Under the pieces are notes generated by a model that saw nothing but the letters and a program-made list of their open reading frames with translations, searched no databases and was not told the origin of the DNA. A stretch of DNA of 44,520 bases from Pseudomonas syringae pv. cilantro. Lineage in GTDB: Bacteria > Pseudomonadota > Gammaproteobacteria > Pseudomonadales > Pseudomonadaceae. Positions 24,660 through 34,099 of this stretch are shown one piece after another; position 1 is the first letter of the stretch; each line of letters begins with the position of its first letter. The translations under genes and the position numbers were made by a program. The stretch is from the NCBI RefSeq assembly GCF_001293775.1, contig NZ_LGLN01000039.1, positions 64,129 through 108,648 of the forward strand, in the 5' to 3' direction.

Positions 24660-26537
24660 ATGGACTTCAGAAAAGACATCAATGGCCTGCGCGCCATCGC
24701 GGTCATCGCCGTGCTGGTGTTCCATTTCCGCCCGGCCTGGCTGCCGGGTGGTTTCGCCGGCGTGGATGTGTTTTTCGTGATCTCCGGCTACCTGATCACC
24801 GGGATCATTATGCGCGGCCTGAAAGCAGGCAGATTCAGCCTGCTGACGTTTTACACGTCCAGGGCTAGGCGTATCATTCCGGCGCTGGCGGCACTGTGTT
24901 TTGTGCTGTTGCTGGCGGGCTGGTTCTACCTGCTGCCGCTGGACTACAGCGCGCTGGGTACTCATGTGGCCAGCAGCCTGGGGTTCGTGTCCAATCTCGT
25001 TTACTGGCGCGAAGCCGGTTATTTCACCGCCAGTGCCCACGAAAAATGGTTGCTGCACACCTGGTCGCTGTCGGTCGAATGGCAGTTCTATCTGCTGTAC
25101 CCGGTGGCGCTGCTGACCGTCAGCCGCTTCGTGGCGCTGCATAACCTGCGCTGGTGGGTAATGGGCTCGAGCGTGACAGGGTTGCTGGTCTGCGTGCTGG
25201 CGTCGTCGCAATGGCCGGAGGCGGCGTTCTACCTGCTGCCGACCCGCGCCTGGGAATTGCTGCTGGGCGGCGTGGCGTGCCTGTTCCCTTTCCAGCTGCG
25301 GGCCTTGCCGCAACGGATGCTGGAGCAGGTCGGGCTGCTGCTGATCGTATGCAGCTTTTTTCTGCTCTCGGTGCAAGACACCTGGCCGGGCTATCTGGTG
25401 CTGCTTCCGGTACTCGGGACTTTCGCGGTGATCGTCGCTGCACGCAACGATTCGCTGCTGACCGGCAATCCGCTTTCGCAGTGGGCAGGCAAGCTGTCTT
25501 ACTCGATCTACCTTTGGCACTGGCCGGTGGTGGTGTGGATGAATTATGCCGGCCGGCTGGGCGATACCCTTGATGTGTTGGTGGGTATCGGTGTGGCACT
25601 GGTGTTGGGGCTGGCGTCGTGGTGGCTGATCGAGAGGCCCACGGGTACGCGCCAGCATCACGAGCGCTGGAGACTTGCCACCCTCGGTACGGCGATTGCG
25701 CTGGTGTTCGTCGGTGGCACTGTCATCAGCGCGACCCGAGGGGCCATGACGACGCTGCGGCCGATCAGTCTGTCGGACAAGGCTCATTTCATCCAGGAGT
25801 ACGTCGACCTTCAGCACAACCTGTATGAGCCTTACTGGCTGAAATGTGACGCCTTTTCCGCACTGACCCAACGAGGTCAATCAGGTATCGACGAGGCCTG
25901 CACGCGCCGCCAGGGTGTTGGCGGCGTGTTTCTGTGGGGCGATTCTCATGCGCAGGCTTTGTCACTCGGGCTGCGTACTTTGCTGGCGAAAAACACGCCG
26001 TTCTATCAGGTGGCCGCGGCCAGTTGCCGGCCCAGCCTCAGCGACCATGAAGGACGAATCTCTGCGACCAGCCAGGCCTGTGATTACTCCAACAGCACGG
26101 CCCTGCACGGCATCGAGCGGTTGCGGCCTGAGGTTGTGGTCATCGCACAGAAGGATCGGCACGACCAGACCGACTGGCACCAGATCGCGGTCCGGCTCAA
26201 GGGCTACGGTGTGAAACATATCGTGCTGATCGGCCCGTTGCCGCTGTGGAATCCTTCGCTGCCGAGCGTCATTGCCAACCGCCATTGGGGGCTTACCGGC
26301 GCGTACATTAGCGATCCGGCGCTGGATCAGAGCGTCATGGTCCTGGATCAGGCCACCCGCAAGCTGGCGGTTTCGGCGGGCATCCAGTTCGTGTCGCTGA
26401 TCGACGAGCTGTGCGTCGCCAATGCCTGTCGGGTGCGCCCGGAAAACAGCACCTCATTGCTGCAGATCGACTCCGGCCACCTGAGCGTAGAGGGCTCGCT
26501 GTACGTCGTACGCAACTACGTGCTGCCGCAGTTGTGA
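24660..26537 (+). CDS. AT3-SGNH acyltransferase (OafA/YrhL family)
   Basis: A 625-residue protein. Residues 1-355 form the Acyltransferase_3 membrane domain with R11-x10-H22 (RAIAVIAVLVFH), GFAGVDVFFVISGYLIT, 'LLHTWSLSVEWQFYLLYPV' and 'SYSIYLWHWPVVVW'. A periplasmic SGNH domain follows, with WGDSHA at 426-431 and a late 'DSGHLS' providing Asp and His. AT3-SGNH proteins O-acetylate surface or periplasmic glycans such as lipopolysaccharide O-units. ATG at 24660 begins the standard MDFRKDINGLRAIAV start. Position after opgD and an O-ligase-like gene suggests a glycan target, possibly periplasmic glucan. Confidence 0.87.
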   Translation: MDFRKDINGLRAIAVIAVLVFHFRPAWLPGGFAGVDVFFVISGYLITGIIMRGLKAGRFSLLTFYTSRARRIIPALAALCFVLLLAGWFYLLPLDYSALGTHVASSLGFVSNLVYWREAGYFTASAHEKWLLHTWSLSVEWQFYLLYPVALLTVSRFVALHNLRWWVMGSSVTGLLVCVLASSQWPEAAFYLLPTRAWELLLGGVACLFPFQLRALPQRMLEQVGLLLIVCSFFLLSVQDTWPGYLVLLPVLGTFAVIVAARNDSLLTGNPLSQWAGKLSYSIYLWHWPVVVWMNYAGRLGDTLDVLVGIGVALVLGLASWWLIERPTGTRQHHERWRLATLGTAIALVFVGGTVISATRGAMTTLRPISLSDKAHFIQEYVDLQHNLYEPYWLKCDAFSALTQRGQSGIDEACTRRQGVGGVFLWGDSHAQALSLGLRTLLAKNTPFYQVAAASCRPSLSDHEGRISATSQACDYSNSTALHGIERLRPEVVVIAQKDRHDQTDWHQIAVRLKGYGVKHIVLIGPLPLWNPSLPSVIANRHWGLTGAYISDPALDQSVMVLDQATRKLAVSAGIQFVSLIDELCVANACRVRPENSTSLLQIDSGHLSVEGSLYVVRNYVLPQL

Positions 26538-26564
26538 CGCGGAGCTTCAGGCACGGCATTCCGC

Positions 26565-26670
26565 TGTGGGCGGACTTGTCCGCGAAGACGGTAGTTCAGA
26601 CGATGCATTTTTGGAGAATATGCCGGCCCTTTCGCGAACAAGCGAAGCGTCACCCGCTCAGCCCCCACGC
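26565..26670. repeat. REP-type intergenic repeat between convergent genes
   Basis: 'gtgggcggacttgtccgcgaagacgg', then 'gatgcatttttggagaat' and 'ccctttcgcgaacaagcgaagcgtcacccgctca...ccccacgcc'. It matches the element at 145-251 in order and spacing. It lies between the acyltransferase stop (26537) and the response-regulator stop (26673). Confidence 0.75.
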
Positions 26671-26672
26671 CA

Positions 26673-27308
26673 TCAAAGCTCTTTGAGCCGCTCGGCAAAC
26701 TTGACCAGATCAGCCAGTGAATCGGCTTGCATCTTGCGCATGACCGAGCCGCGGCGGACTTTGACGGTGATTTCGCTGACGTTCAGGCGTGCCGCGATTT
26801 GCTTGTTCAGCAGGCCGCTGACCACCAGGTCCATCACCTGCTGTTCGCCTTGATTGAGGCTTGTGTAACGGCGCTGCAACTCGGCTTCGACAGCCGCGCT
26901 CTGGCGGCGGCTGCGATCCTGCGCCAGCCCTTGCTGGATGGCGTCCAGCAAGTCCTGCTCGCGAAAAGGTTTGGTCAGAAACTCCACAGCACCGGCTTTC
27001 ATTGCGCGGACCGACATCGGAATGTCGCCATGCCCGGTAATGAAAATGACTGGCAGGAAAATCCCCGATCTGGCCATGTGCTCCTGAAAATCCAGGCCGC
27101 TCATGCCCGGCATGCGGATGTCCAGAATCAGACAGCCCGGCGCGTCGGGACGCGACGTTTCCAGAAACGCCTGGGTCGAGCCGAACAACAGGCTGCGCAA
27201 CCCGACCGACGCCAGCAGATCCTCCAGCGAAGAGCGCACCGACAGGTCGTCGTCGATGACGTAGACGATCGGCTCCTCAAGCGGCGTGGCGTTAGCGACT
27301 GTGTTCAT
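26673..27308 (-). CDS. FixJ-type response regulator (receiver + LuxR HTH)
   Basis: A 211-residue two-component regulator. The receiver domain covers residues 12-130, with acidic pocket DDD (19-21), phospho-acceptor D63 in LILDIRMPG, the switch Thr in FITGHGD and K in LTKPF. The LuxR helix-turn-helix is at about 145-205 (LNQGEQQVMDLVVSGLLNKQIAARLNVSEITVK), with VKVRRG where many relatives have VKVHRG. The order and length fit the FixJ/TtrR group. Its start overlaps the kinase stop as TGATG, so the pair is translationally coupled; targets are unknown but may include the ABC genes of the same operon. Confidence 0.9.
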   Translation of the reverse strand: MNTVANATPLEEPIVYVIDDDLSVRSSLEDLLASVGLRSLLFGSTQAFLETSRPDAPGCLILDIRMPGMSGLDFQEHMARSGIFLPVIFITGHGDIPMSVRAMKAGAVEFLTKPFREQDLLDAIQQGLAQDRSRRQSAAVEAELQRRYTSLNQGEQQVMDLVVSGLLNKQIAARLNVSEITVKVRRGSVMRKMQADSLADLVKFAERLKEL

Positions 27309-28384
27309 CAGGTTTCCATCTTTCCGGTGGGCAGAGTGAAGTGAAACGTAGCACCGATTGACGGGTTGGGCATGACCCAGATACGCCCGCCGTGGGCCTC
27401 GATGATCGAGCGGCTGATCGCCAGACCAATTCCCATGCCCTCTTCCTTGGTGGTATAGAACGCGTCGAACAAGCGATGGGTGTTTTCCGGCTGCACGCCG
27501 ATGCCATTGTCGCTGACCGCGAACCCGATATCGCCGCCGTCTCGCCAGTCCACCCGAATTTTCAGCTGCGCCTGATCCGGCTCGACCTTCTTCATCGCGT
27601 CCACGCCGTTGAGCATCAGGTTCAGCAGCACTTGCTGGATCTGCACCCGGTCAGCCAGCAACGGCGGCAGACCTTCCGGAACCTCGACCGTCAGCGCGAC
27701 GCCCTGCTCTTCTATCTCGCTGTGCGCCAACGCAACGATTTCGGCGACGGTATCGGCAACGCTGATCCATTCCTTGTGGGTCGATGAACGCTTCGCCAGA
27801 GCGCGCACGCGCACGATGATATCGCCGGCCCGGTTGGCGTCGCCGATCATGCGTTCGACAGCTTGCCGGGCTTTGTCCAGATTGACCGGGTCGGTGGCCA
27901 GCCAGCGCTGGCAGGCGTTGCCGCTGATAACGATGGCGGACAGCGGCTGGTTGAGCTCATGGGCGATGGAAGCCGTCAGTTCACCCAATTGATTGACCCG
28001 TGCGATGTGCGCCAGTTGTGAACGCGCTTCATGAACCGTGCGGATGGCCAGCGCCATGCGCAACGCCAGCCAAGTGGTCATGGCGATGGCCGCCAGGCTG
28101 ATCATGCAGTTGACCAGCCCCGACGCTTCACTGCCTCTGGAGGTCGTCATCTCGTAACTGATCACAGTCAGCACCATGCACAGCAGCGCGACGGCGATCA
28201 CTCCGCCGACCGGCAGAAACCTGACAGCCAGCAGCACCACGGCGATCTGGAACACGCCCACGGCGATTTCCAGATCGGTCAAAGTGTCGGCAACCGCAAT
28301 AGCCAGCGCCAACGTCAGCAAGGCGATCAGCCGCGCCGCCAGCACGGCTTTGCCACCGGATTCAGGTTCACGCATGCGCATCAT
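27308..28384 (-). CDS. membrane sensor histidine kinase
   Basis: A 358-residue kinase. The N-terminal ~110 residues contain four to five tightly packed membrane segments with almost no periplasmic loop, so the signal is probably sensed in the membrane. Residues about 120-350 hold HisKA (IAHELNQPLSAIVISGN with the phospho-His) and HATPase (LNLMLNGVDAMK, SDNGIGV, GMGIGLAISRSIIEAHGG). HELNQPL is typical of FixL-like kinases that pair with FixJ regulators, as here. Three close ATGs (28384, 28381, 28375) compete and none has a clear ribosome site; an in-frame TTG lies at 28423. It is 43 bp after the ABC ATPase stop. Confidence 0.85.
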   Translation of the reverse strand: MMRMREPESGGKAVLAARLIALLTLALAIAVADTLTDLEIAVGVFQIAVVLLAVRFLPVGGVIAVALLCMVLTVISYEMTTSRGSEASGLVNCMISLAAIAMTTWLALRMALAIRTVHEARSQLAHIARVNQLGELTASIAHELNQPLSAIVISGNACQRWLATDPVNLDKARQAVERMIGDANRAGDIIVRVRALAKRSSTHKEWISVADTVAEIVALAHSEIEEQGVALTVEVPEGLPPLLADRVQIQQVLLNLMLNGVDAMKKVEPDQAQLKIRVDWRDGGDIGFAVSDNGIGVQPENTHRLFDAFYTTKEEGMGIGLAISRSIIEAHGGRIWVMPNPSIGATFHFTLPTGKMET

Positions 28385-28426
28385 CCCGCTCGTTTCAAAA
28401 GGCCTGTTGAGTATGTCGTACAAACC

Positions 28427-29728
28427 TCAGGACGGGTTGTCCAGGCTGAACTGATCGGCCAGCTCATCATAGGCAAACAACTCGGCGTAGCGCCCCCATT
28501 GAGTCACGGCGTTGAGGGTCTGCATGGCATCACTCTCGGACATGAAATCTTCCAGTTGATCCCGAAAGCGCCGCGCCGGTGCCGTGTGCGTGGGACGGTC
28601 ATCCAGCACCCGGCGGATATGCGCCACCAGCGGCACGAAGCTCAGCAGATGCTGGGCGAACAGTTGTTTACGCTCATCCACATCGGCCAGCGCATAACGC
28701 TCCGCCGCAGGCAGCAAGCGCAGGTCGCCGCCCTTCAATTCAGCGAAGCGCAACAGTTGCAGCACCTCGGCAATCGGGAACAGTTCGTCGGCGTTGTAGT
28801 GCAGCGCAGCGGCCAGCTCCGGCAGGTCGGCTTTCAGGTTATGGGGCGGCGCGTGAATTGCCTCGATCAGCCCGGCCAGGGCGTTGGTGGAAACCTGTGG
28901 CAACACCATGCCCAGCCCGGTGCCGGGAAACACTCCCTGACGGATTTCGCCGGCGTCGTTGTCCTGAGTCATCAGCACGTAGATTTCTTCGACCAGCGCA
29001 CGAAAAATCGGGTCCTGACGGTTGCGCGGCTGAGGCAGATCGACCTTGATCTCGCTGATCACCCGCCCAGGATTGGAGGAGAACAGCAGGATGCGATCGC
29101 ACATCAGCACCGCTTCGGCGATGTTGTGCGTCACCATCAGGATCGACTTGATGGGCATGCGCCCCTCGCTCCACATGTCCAGCAGGTCGGTGCGCAGGGT
29201 TTCGGCGGTCAATACGTCGAGCGCGGAAAACGGCTCGTCCATCAGCAGCACATCCGGATCGATGACCAGCGCACGCGCCATGCCGACGCGCTGGCGCATG
29301 CCTCCGGAAAGCTCCTTGGGGTAGGCGCTCTCGAAACCGTCCAGCCCGATCAGATCAATCGCTGCCAGTGCACGCTTGCGACGCACGGCCGCCGGCACGC
29401 GCTGCGCTTCGAGGCCGACTTCAACATTCTCCAGCACGGTCAGCCAGGGAAACAGAGCGAAGCTCTGGAACACCATGCCCACCGACATCGCCTGCCCTTG
29501 CGCGACGCGAGGAAACTTCACCTGGCCTTCAGTCGGCACCACCAGCCCTGCGATGGAGCGCAACAGGGTGGATTTGCCCGAGCCGGAGCGCCCCAGCAGG
29601 CCGACGATTTCGTTCTCGTTGAGTTGCAGGGTCACGTCATCCAGCACTAGGCGCTCTTTGCTGGCCTTGCCGTACACATGTCGAACTTTCTGAACATCTA
29701 CCAGGCAACGCGTTTCGACAGTCATCAT
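28427..29728 (-). CDS. ABC transporter ATP-binding protein with AAA-associated C-terminal domain
   Basis: A 433-residue ATPase of the nitrate/sulfonate/taurine-type ABC family. Walker A GRSGSGKST is at residues 46-54, the Q-loop FQSFALFPW follows, the signature LSGGM is at 140-144, Walker B LLMDEP at 161-166 and the switch His is in VTHNIAEAV. The extra ~150 residues after 300 ('LPELAAALHYNADELFPIAEVLQLL...') match the AAA-associated C-terminal domain found on a subset of these ATPases, possibly regulatory. GGGAGG precedes the two ATGs. It sits 23 bp after the fused permease. Substrate unknown. Confidence 0.88.
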   Translation of the reverse strand: MMTVETRCLVDVQKVRHVYGKASKERLVLDDVTLQLNENEIVGLLGRSGSGKSTLLRSIAGLVVPTEGQVKFPRVAQGQAMSVGMVFQSFALFPWLTVLENVEVGLEAQRVPAAVRRKRALAAIDLIGLDGFESAYPKELSGGMRQRVGMARALVIDPDVLLMDEPFSALDVLTAETLRTDLLDMWSEGRMPIKSILMVTHNIAEAVLMCDRILLFSSNPGRVISEIKVDLPQPRNRQDPIFRALVEEIYVLMTQDNDAGEIRQGVFPGTGLGMVLPQVSTNALAGLIEAIHAPPHNLKADLPELAAALHYNADELFPIAEVLQLLRFAELKGGDLRLLPAAERYALADVDERKQLFAQHLLSFVPLVAHIRRVLDDRPTHTAPARRFRDQLEDFMSESDAMQTLNAVTQWGRYAELFAYDELADQFSLDNPS

Positions 29729-29751
29729 GATGGCGCCCTCCCTACTCAAAA

Positions 29752-31506
29752 TCACACAAGACTCAGACGGCGCTCGGCGAACCCGTACAGCGGGCGCCAC
29801 AGCAGCCGGTTGAAAGCGATCACGAAGACCGACATGACGGCGATGCCCAGCGCCACACGCGGAAAGTCTCCCGCCTGGGTCGCACTGGCGATGTGCGAAC
29901 CCAACCCCGCCGCCTGCAGATGCTGATCACCCCAGGACACCGCCTCGGCGACGATGCTGGCGTTCCACGAGCCGCCGGACGCGGTCAGTGCGCCGGTCAC
30001 GTAATAGGGAAACACCCCCGGCAATGCCACGCGGCGCCACCACTGCCAGCCGCGCATGTTGAACATGCTGGCCGCTTCGCGCAGGTCGGTCGGCAAGGCG
30101 CTGGCCCCGGCGATCACGTTGAACAGGATGTACCACTGCGTACCCAGCACCATCAGCGGCGACAGCCAGATGTCCGGGTTCAGGTGCAGCCCGACGATGG
30201 CGATCACGGCGAAGGGAAACAGCACATTGGCCGGAAACGCCGCCATGAATTGCGCAATCGGTTGCAAGCGCTCGGCCCAGACCGGGCGCAGGCCGATCCA
30301 GACCCCGACGGGCACCCAGATCAGGCTGGCAACCACGATCAGCACAATCACCCGCAGCATGGTCGCCAGGCCCAGACCGAAGGCGGTGATCATGTCGCTC
30401 AAGCCAAGTGATGCTTCGATAAAACGGAACAGGTAAAGACTGGCGGTCAGGCATGCTGCCATGACCATCCCCAGCCACATGTAGTCGATCAACCGGGCGA
30501 CCCATGGCGTCGGTTTGACTTTCCAGAACCGGGACACCACCCGCCAGTCGATCAGCATCAGGCCTTTCCACGGTGCGGCCAGCAGTGCGCCAAGCAGGGG
30601 CGCCAGTCGCGAGCGGCCCAGTACGCTGTACACCCACGAACGCGGACGCTTAGAAGATGCGGTTTGCTCGAAGCGGAATTTGTCCGCCCAGGCCACCACC
30701 GGCCTGAACAGCAGTTGGTCGTAAGCCAGGATGACCAACGCCATCGCGCCGACGGCCCAGCCAATCGCAGGCAGGTTTTTCTGCTCGACCGCCAGCGCCA
30801 GCCATGAGCCGATACCGGGCAGATTGACCGTGGTGTCGCCGACCGAAATCGCTTCACAGGCGACCACGAAAAACCAGCCCCCGGACATCGACATCATCAT
30901 GTTCCACACCAGCCCCGGTATGGCGAACGGTAGCTCCAGCCGAGTGAACCGCAGCACGGGCGAGAGCCCGAACTGGCGACTGACTTCACTCAGGTCATTC
31001 GGCACAGTGCGCAATGACTGATAGAAACTGAATGCGATATTCCAGGCCTGGCTGGTGAAGATGGCAAAGATCGCCGCGCATTCGACGCCCAGTTGCCGAC
31101 CGGGAAACAGCCCCATGAAGAACGTGACGGTAAAAGTCAGAAAACCCAGCACCGGGACAGATTGAAGAATATCCAGCGCGGGAATAATGACCTGTTCCGC
31201 CTTGCGACTTTTAGCGGCCAGGGTGGCGACGATGAAGGTGAATATCAGCGAAGCCGCCAGCGCGATAAACATGCGCAATGTGGTACGCAGGGCGTATTCC
31301 GGAAGCCGCGCCGGATCGAGTGTCACCGGGCTTGAGTCAAGCACTGCGAGGGGCTGTAGCATCTGGCCCACGCCATACCACAACAGCGCAATGAGGACGG
31401 CCAATATGACGACACATATACCGTCGGCTACATAAGCGTTGCGCGCGCCAGCCCTGACAAAACGGGGCGTGCGCAGGCTTTTACCAAATTCAGTCATCGA
31501 ATGCAT
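29752..31506 (-). CDS. fused double-domain ABC permease
   Basis: A 584-residue inner-membrane protein containing two binding-protein-dependent permease domains in one chain. The first covers about residues 80-290, with an EAA-type loop 'LSEVSRQFGLSPVLRFTRLELPFAIPGL'. The second covers about 370-575, with 'LREAASMFNMRGWQWWRRVALPGVFP'. It would form the whole membrane pore with the downstream ATPase. No periplasmic solute-binding protein gene is next to it, so it may borrow one or bind substrate directly. GAGG precedes ATG at 31506; 31497 is an alternative. First gene of the operon. Confidence 0.88.
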   Translation of the reverse strand: MHSMTEFGKSLRTPRFVRAGARNAYVADGICVVILAVLIALLWYGVGQMLQPLAVLDSSPVTLDPARLPEYALRTTLRMFIALAASLIFTFIVATLAAKSRKAEQVIIPALDILQSVPVLGFLTFTVTFFMGLFPGRQLGVECAAIFAIFTSQAWNIAFSFYQSLRTVPNDLSEVSRQFGLSPVLRFTRLELPFAIPGLVWNMMMSMSGGWFFVVACEAISVGDTTVNLPGIGSWLALAVEQKNLPAIGWAVGAMALVILAYDQLLFRPVVAWADKFRFEQTASSKRPRSWVYSVLGRSRLAPLLGALLAAPWKGLMLIDWRVVSRFWKVKPTPWVARLIDYMWLGMVMAACLTASLYLFRFIEASLGLSDMITAFGLGLATMLRVIVLIVVASLIWVPVGVWIGLRPVWAERLQPIAQFMAAFPANVLFPFAVIAIVGLHLNPDIWLSPLMVLGTQWYILFNVIAGASALPTDLREAASMFNMRGWQWWRRVALPGVFPYYVTGALTASGGSWNASIVAEAVSWGDQHLQAAGLGSHIASATQAGDFPRVALGIAVMSVFVIAFNRLLWRPLYGFAERRLSLV

Positions 31507-31779
31507 TGCTCACCTCGTGTCGGCAGCACAGGCGCAGGCCAGCCGTTTGATAAACAAACAGGCGGTCAGCGTTTACTGATCAAAGGGCATGAAGGCTGCC
31601 GGATAGTGAGGTAAAGCTTATCGAGTTTTGAACAACAGTTAAAACCTGCAAAAGTAGGTCATGTTTATCGGTCAGTATGGGTTATTTATACGAAGGTATA
31701 GGGATATGAATAACTCAGTGCGGGCACGGTTATGTAACACAACGCTAAAACAGCAGCATCAGGCCGTAGTATGAATACC

Positions 31780-31911
31780 TGTGGGAGCGCACTTGTTCGC
31801 GAAGACGGTCGGTCGTGTCGTTCAGACAATGCATTTTCGTCGATGATACTGGCCCTTTCGCGAACAAGCGAAGCCTCGCCCGGTCCGCTCCCACGACCTT
31901 CGGCCAGAATC
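31780..31911. repeat. REP-type intergenic repeat, longest copy
   Basis: Starts 'gtgggagcgcacttgttcgcgaagacggtcgg', has 'gatgcattttcgtcgatgat'-like spacer 'caatgcattttcgtcgatgat', and ends with 'ccctttcgcgaacaagcgaagcctcgcccggtccgctcccacgacc'. It combines the arms of 145-251 with the 'cttcggccagaatcaaaa' tail also found at 23036-23090. Bases 31507-31779 contain no gene and presumably hold the ABC-operon promoter. Confidence 0.8.
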
Positions 31912-31945
31912 AAAAGCAGACGTGTGTGTGACGCTCAGCGCCGGA

Positions 31946-31980
31946 GCATGGGACGAGTCTTGTAGTTCTCGTTCCCATGC
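31946..31980. repeat. inverted repeat downstream of chemoreceptor gene
   Basis: GCATGGGACGAG (31946-31957) pairs with CTCGTTCCCATGC (31968-31980), with one bulged base and a 10-base loop. It follows the chemoreceptor stop (32001) on the minus strand. There is no T-run, so it is more likely a repeat-type 3' hairpin than a classic terminator. Confidence 0.55.
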
Positions 31981-32000
31981 CCGCCAGTTGGGCTGTGGCA

Positions 32001-33923
32001 TCAAACCCGGAAGTGGCTGACCATCATTTGCAACTGTCCACCCAGGCGGGCCAGTTCGACGCTGGAGGCGGCGGTTTCTTCGCTGGCTTCGGCGGTCTGT
32101 TCGGACACGTCGCGGACATTGACAATGCTGCGACTGATTTCGTCGGCAACCGAGCTTTGTTGCTCGGCGGCCGCCGCGATCTGCTGGTTCATGGCCTGAA
32201 TGTTCGACACGGTCCGGGTGATGTTTTCCAGCGACGCGCCCGCCTTGCGGGTCAGCTCGACACTGCTGTCGGTCAGTGCCCGGCTGCCCAGCATGATGCC
32301 CGATACCTGACGCGTACCGTTCTGCAGCGCAGCAACCAGCCCTTCGATTTCCTCGGTGGACTGCTGGGTGCGCTGGGCCAGGCCGCGTACTTCATCGGCA
32401 ACCACGGCAAAACCACGCCCCGCCTCACCGGCACGCGCTGCTTCGATAGCGGCGTTGAGCGCCAGCAGATTAGTCTGCTCGGCCACCGCTTTGATCACGT
32501 CCATGACCTTGCCGATCTTGGCGCTTTCCTGCTCCAGCACATTCATTGCGTCGGACGAACGAGCCACTTCAGTGGCCAGCCGTTCGATCTGCTGAATGGC
32601 CTCACCCACCACTTTGTCGCCTTCGCGCGCCTGTTTGTCGGCATCGGATGCCGCAACGGAGGCCTGCTCGGCATTGCGGGCGACTTCATGGACAGTGGCC
32701 GACATTTCATGCATCGCCGTCGCAACCTGATCGGTCTCGACCTTCTGGCTGTTGACGCCGGCGCTGGTCTGCTCTGTCACCGCCGACAGCTCTTCGGCAG
32801 CACTGGCAATCTGCGTGACGCCGTCGCGAATACCGGAAATCAGCTCACGCAATGTGTTGCCCATGCGCTGAATACCCTGTTGCAATACGCCCAGCTCATC
32901 ACGTCGGGTGATGGCTGCCGTATGAGTCAGATCGCCGGAAGCGATGCGCTCGACGATCGCCAGCGTATCGCGTATCGGGCGAGTGATCTGCCGGGTGATG
33001 ACAACTGCTGCCAGAATGCCGAGCAGCATGACCAGCACCACGCAGCCGATCTGCAGATCACGTGCCTGGTCAGTTTCAGCCTGGGCCAGTTGCATCTGCA
33101 GCCCGTACAACTGCTCTCCCAGCTTGACGATGGTAGCGCCCTGAGTCGTCAGGTCCTTGCGCACATCGCCTGCGGTCTGCGCGGTCGCCTTGAAGGCATC
33201 CAGAGCGGTGCGGTAGTTGCGAAGTGCAGTTTCAAATTGCGCAACCTGCGCGCCATTGCTGGCACCGAACGCGGCTTTGAGCGTGTCCAGACGACTGATG
33301 GCGGCATCCAGTTGCTGGAAAGCGGCCTTTTCGCTTTTCTCGTCAGGCTTGGTGGTATAGCCGCGAACTTCATTCCCTGCCAGCAAGACATCCTGCCTGG
33401 CCGCATTGACCCGCTGTGACAGATCAAAACGTGTCGGGTCCGAGGGGTCCATGCGCGTGGCCGTCTCGTTCAGCGCTTCAACCATCTGAGTCGCAGTGGC
33501 TGCATTTGAAGTGATATCGGTGCGTACTTTTACAGCATCCCGGTAAACCGCACGCATGCTGTTGAGCGAGGCTTCGTAATCACGAGTGACCTGCGCCAGT
33601 TCGCCCAACGGCTTCAGATTGAGAGGGTTGGTGAAGCGGCTGCGCAGTGAGTCCTGTTGCGCCTTGAAAGCGTCCAGCTTGCTTTGCATGTTCTGCGCAG
33701 CGGTCTCGTCACCATCGGTGAGCATGTATTGCAGACGCGCAACGCGCAGGTTGGTCAGGTTGCTGCTGAGTTGAGCGATGTCACTGATTCTATCGATACG
33801 GTTGATGAGCTTGTCGAGGCTGGTCCAGCCGACGAGCGCAAGAATTGCCGTGAAAAAAAGAACGGTCCCAAAGCCCAGTGCCAACTTTTTGTTGACGCTG
33901 ATATTCGCAAAACTGCTGTTCAT
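32001..33923 (-). CDS. methyl-accepting chemotaxis protein with HBM-type sensor domain
   Basis: A 640-residue chemoreceptor. Membrane segments lie near residues 12-32 and 287-308; between them is an all-helical periplasmic domain of about 250 residues ([45 protein letters not shown]) resembling the helical bimodular (HBM) domain of Pseudomonas putida McpS, which senses organic acids. A HAMP domain follows ([20 protein letters not shown]), then a signalling domain with the conserved hairpin tip [19 protein letters not shown]. No C-terminal CheR-binding pentapeptide is seen. McpS-like length supports the assignment; the actual ligand is unproven. Confidence 0.88.
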   Translation of the reverse strand: MNSSFANISVNKKLALGFGTVLFFTAILALVGWTSLDKLINRIDRISDIAQLSSNLTNLRVARLQYMLTDGDETAAQNMQSKLDAFKAQQDSLRSRFTNPLNLKPLGELAQVTRDYEASLNSMRAVYRDAVKVRTDITSNAATATQMVEALNETATRMDPSDPTRFDLSQRVNAARQDVLLAGNEVRGYTTKPDEKSEKAAFQQLDAAISRLDTLKAAFGASNGAQVAQFETALRNYRTALDAFKATAQTAGDVRKDLTTQGATIVKLGEQLYGLQMQLAQAETDQARDLQIGCVVLVMLLGILAAVVITRQITRPIRDTLAIVERIASGDLTHTAAITRRDELGVLQQGIQRMGNTLRELISGIRDGVTQIASAAEELSAVTEQTSAGVNSQKVETDQVATAMHEMSATVHEVARNAEQASVAASDADKQAREGDKVVGEAIQQIERLATEVARSSDAMNVLEQESAKIGKVMDVIKAVAEQTNLLALNAAIEAARAGEAGRGFAVVADEVRGLAQRTQQSTEEIEGLVAALQNGTRQVSGIMLGSRALTDSSVELTRKAGASLENITRTVSNIQAMNQQIAAAAEQQSSVADEISRSIVNVRDVSEQTAEASEETAASSVELARLGGQLQMMVSHFRV

Positions 33924-34068
33924 AACATCTCCTGATTATGCTTTTTTATGCGCATCGACAGAGCTGAGAATTTGTTTTTATGAACAGCAAAACCGCGCGC
34001 CAGAGCTATCGGCCGCAGAAGTACAAAACTTGATAAAAAAGACGGCACTCGAACACTGATTTTTCAAC

Positions 34069-34093
34069 AAAAAACGGGGGCTGCAGGCCCCCG
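34069..34093 (-). terminator. intrinsic terminator of the second chemoreceptor gene
   Basis: On the minus strand, CGGGGGC / CTGCA / GCCCCCG is followed by six T residues, directly after the stop codon at 34100. A strong 7-bp GC stem that separates the two chemoreceptor genes into different transcripts. Confidence 0.9.
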
Positions 34094-34099
34094 GTCCGG

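Noticed and set aside
28031..29650. A 539-codon open frame on the plus strand
   Set aside because: It is antisense to the ABC ATPase and histidine kinase genes, rich in Gln/His/Arg as expected for the mirror of G/C-ending codons, and shows no domain pattern.
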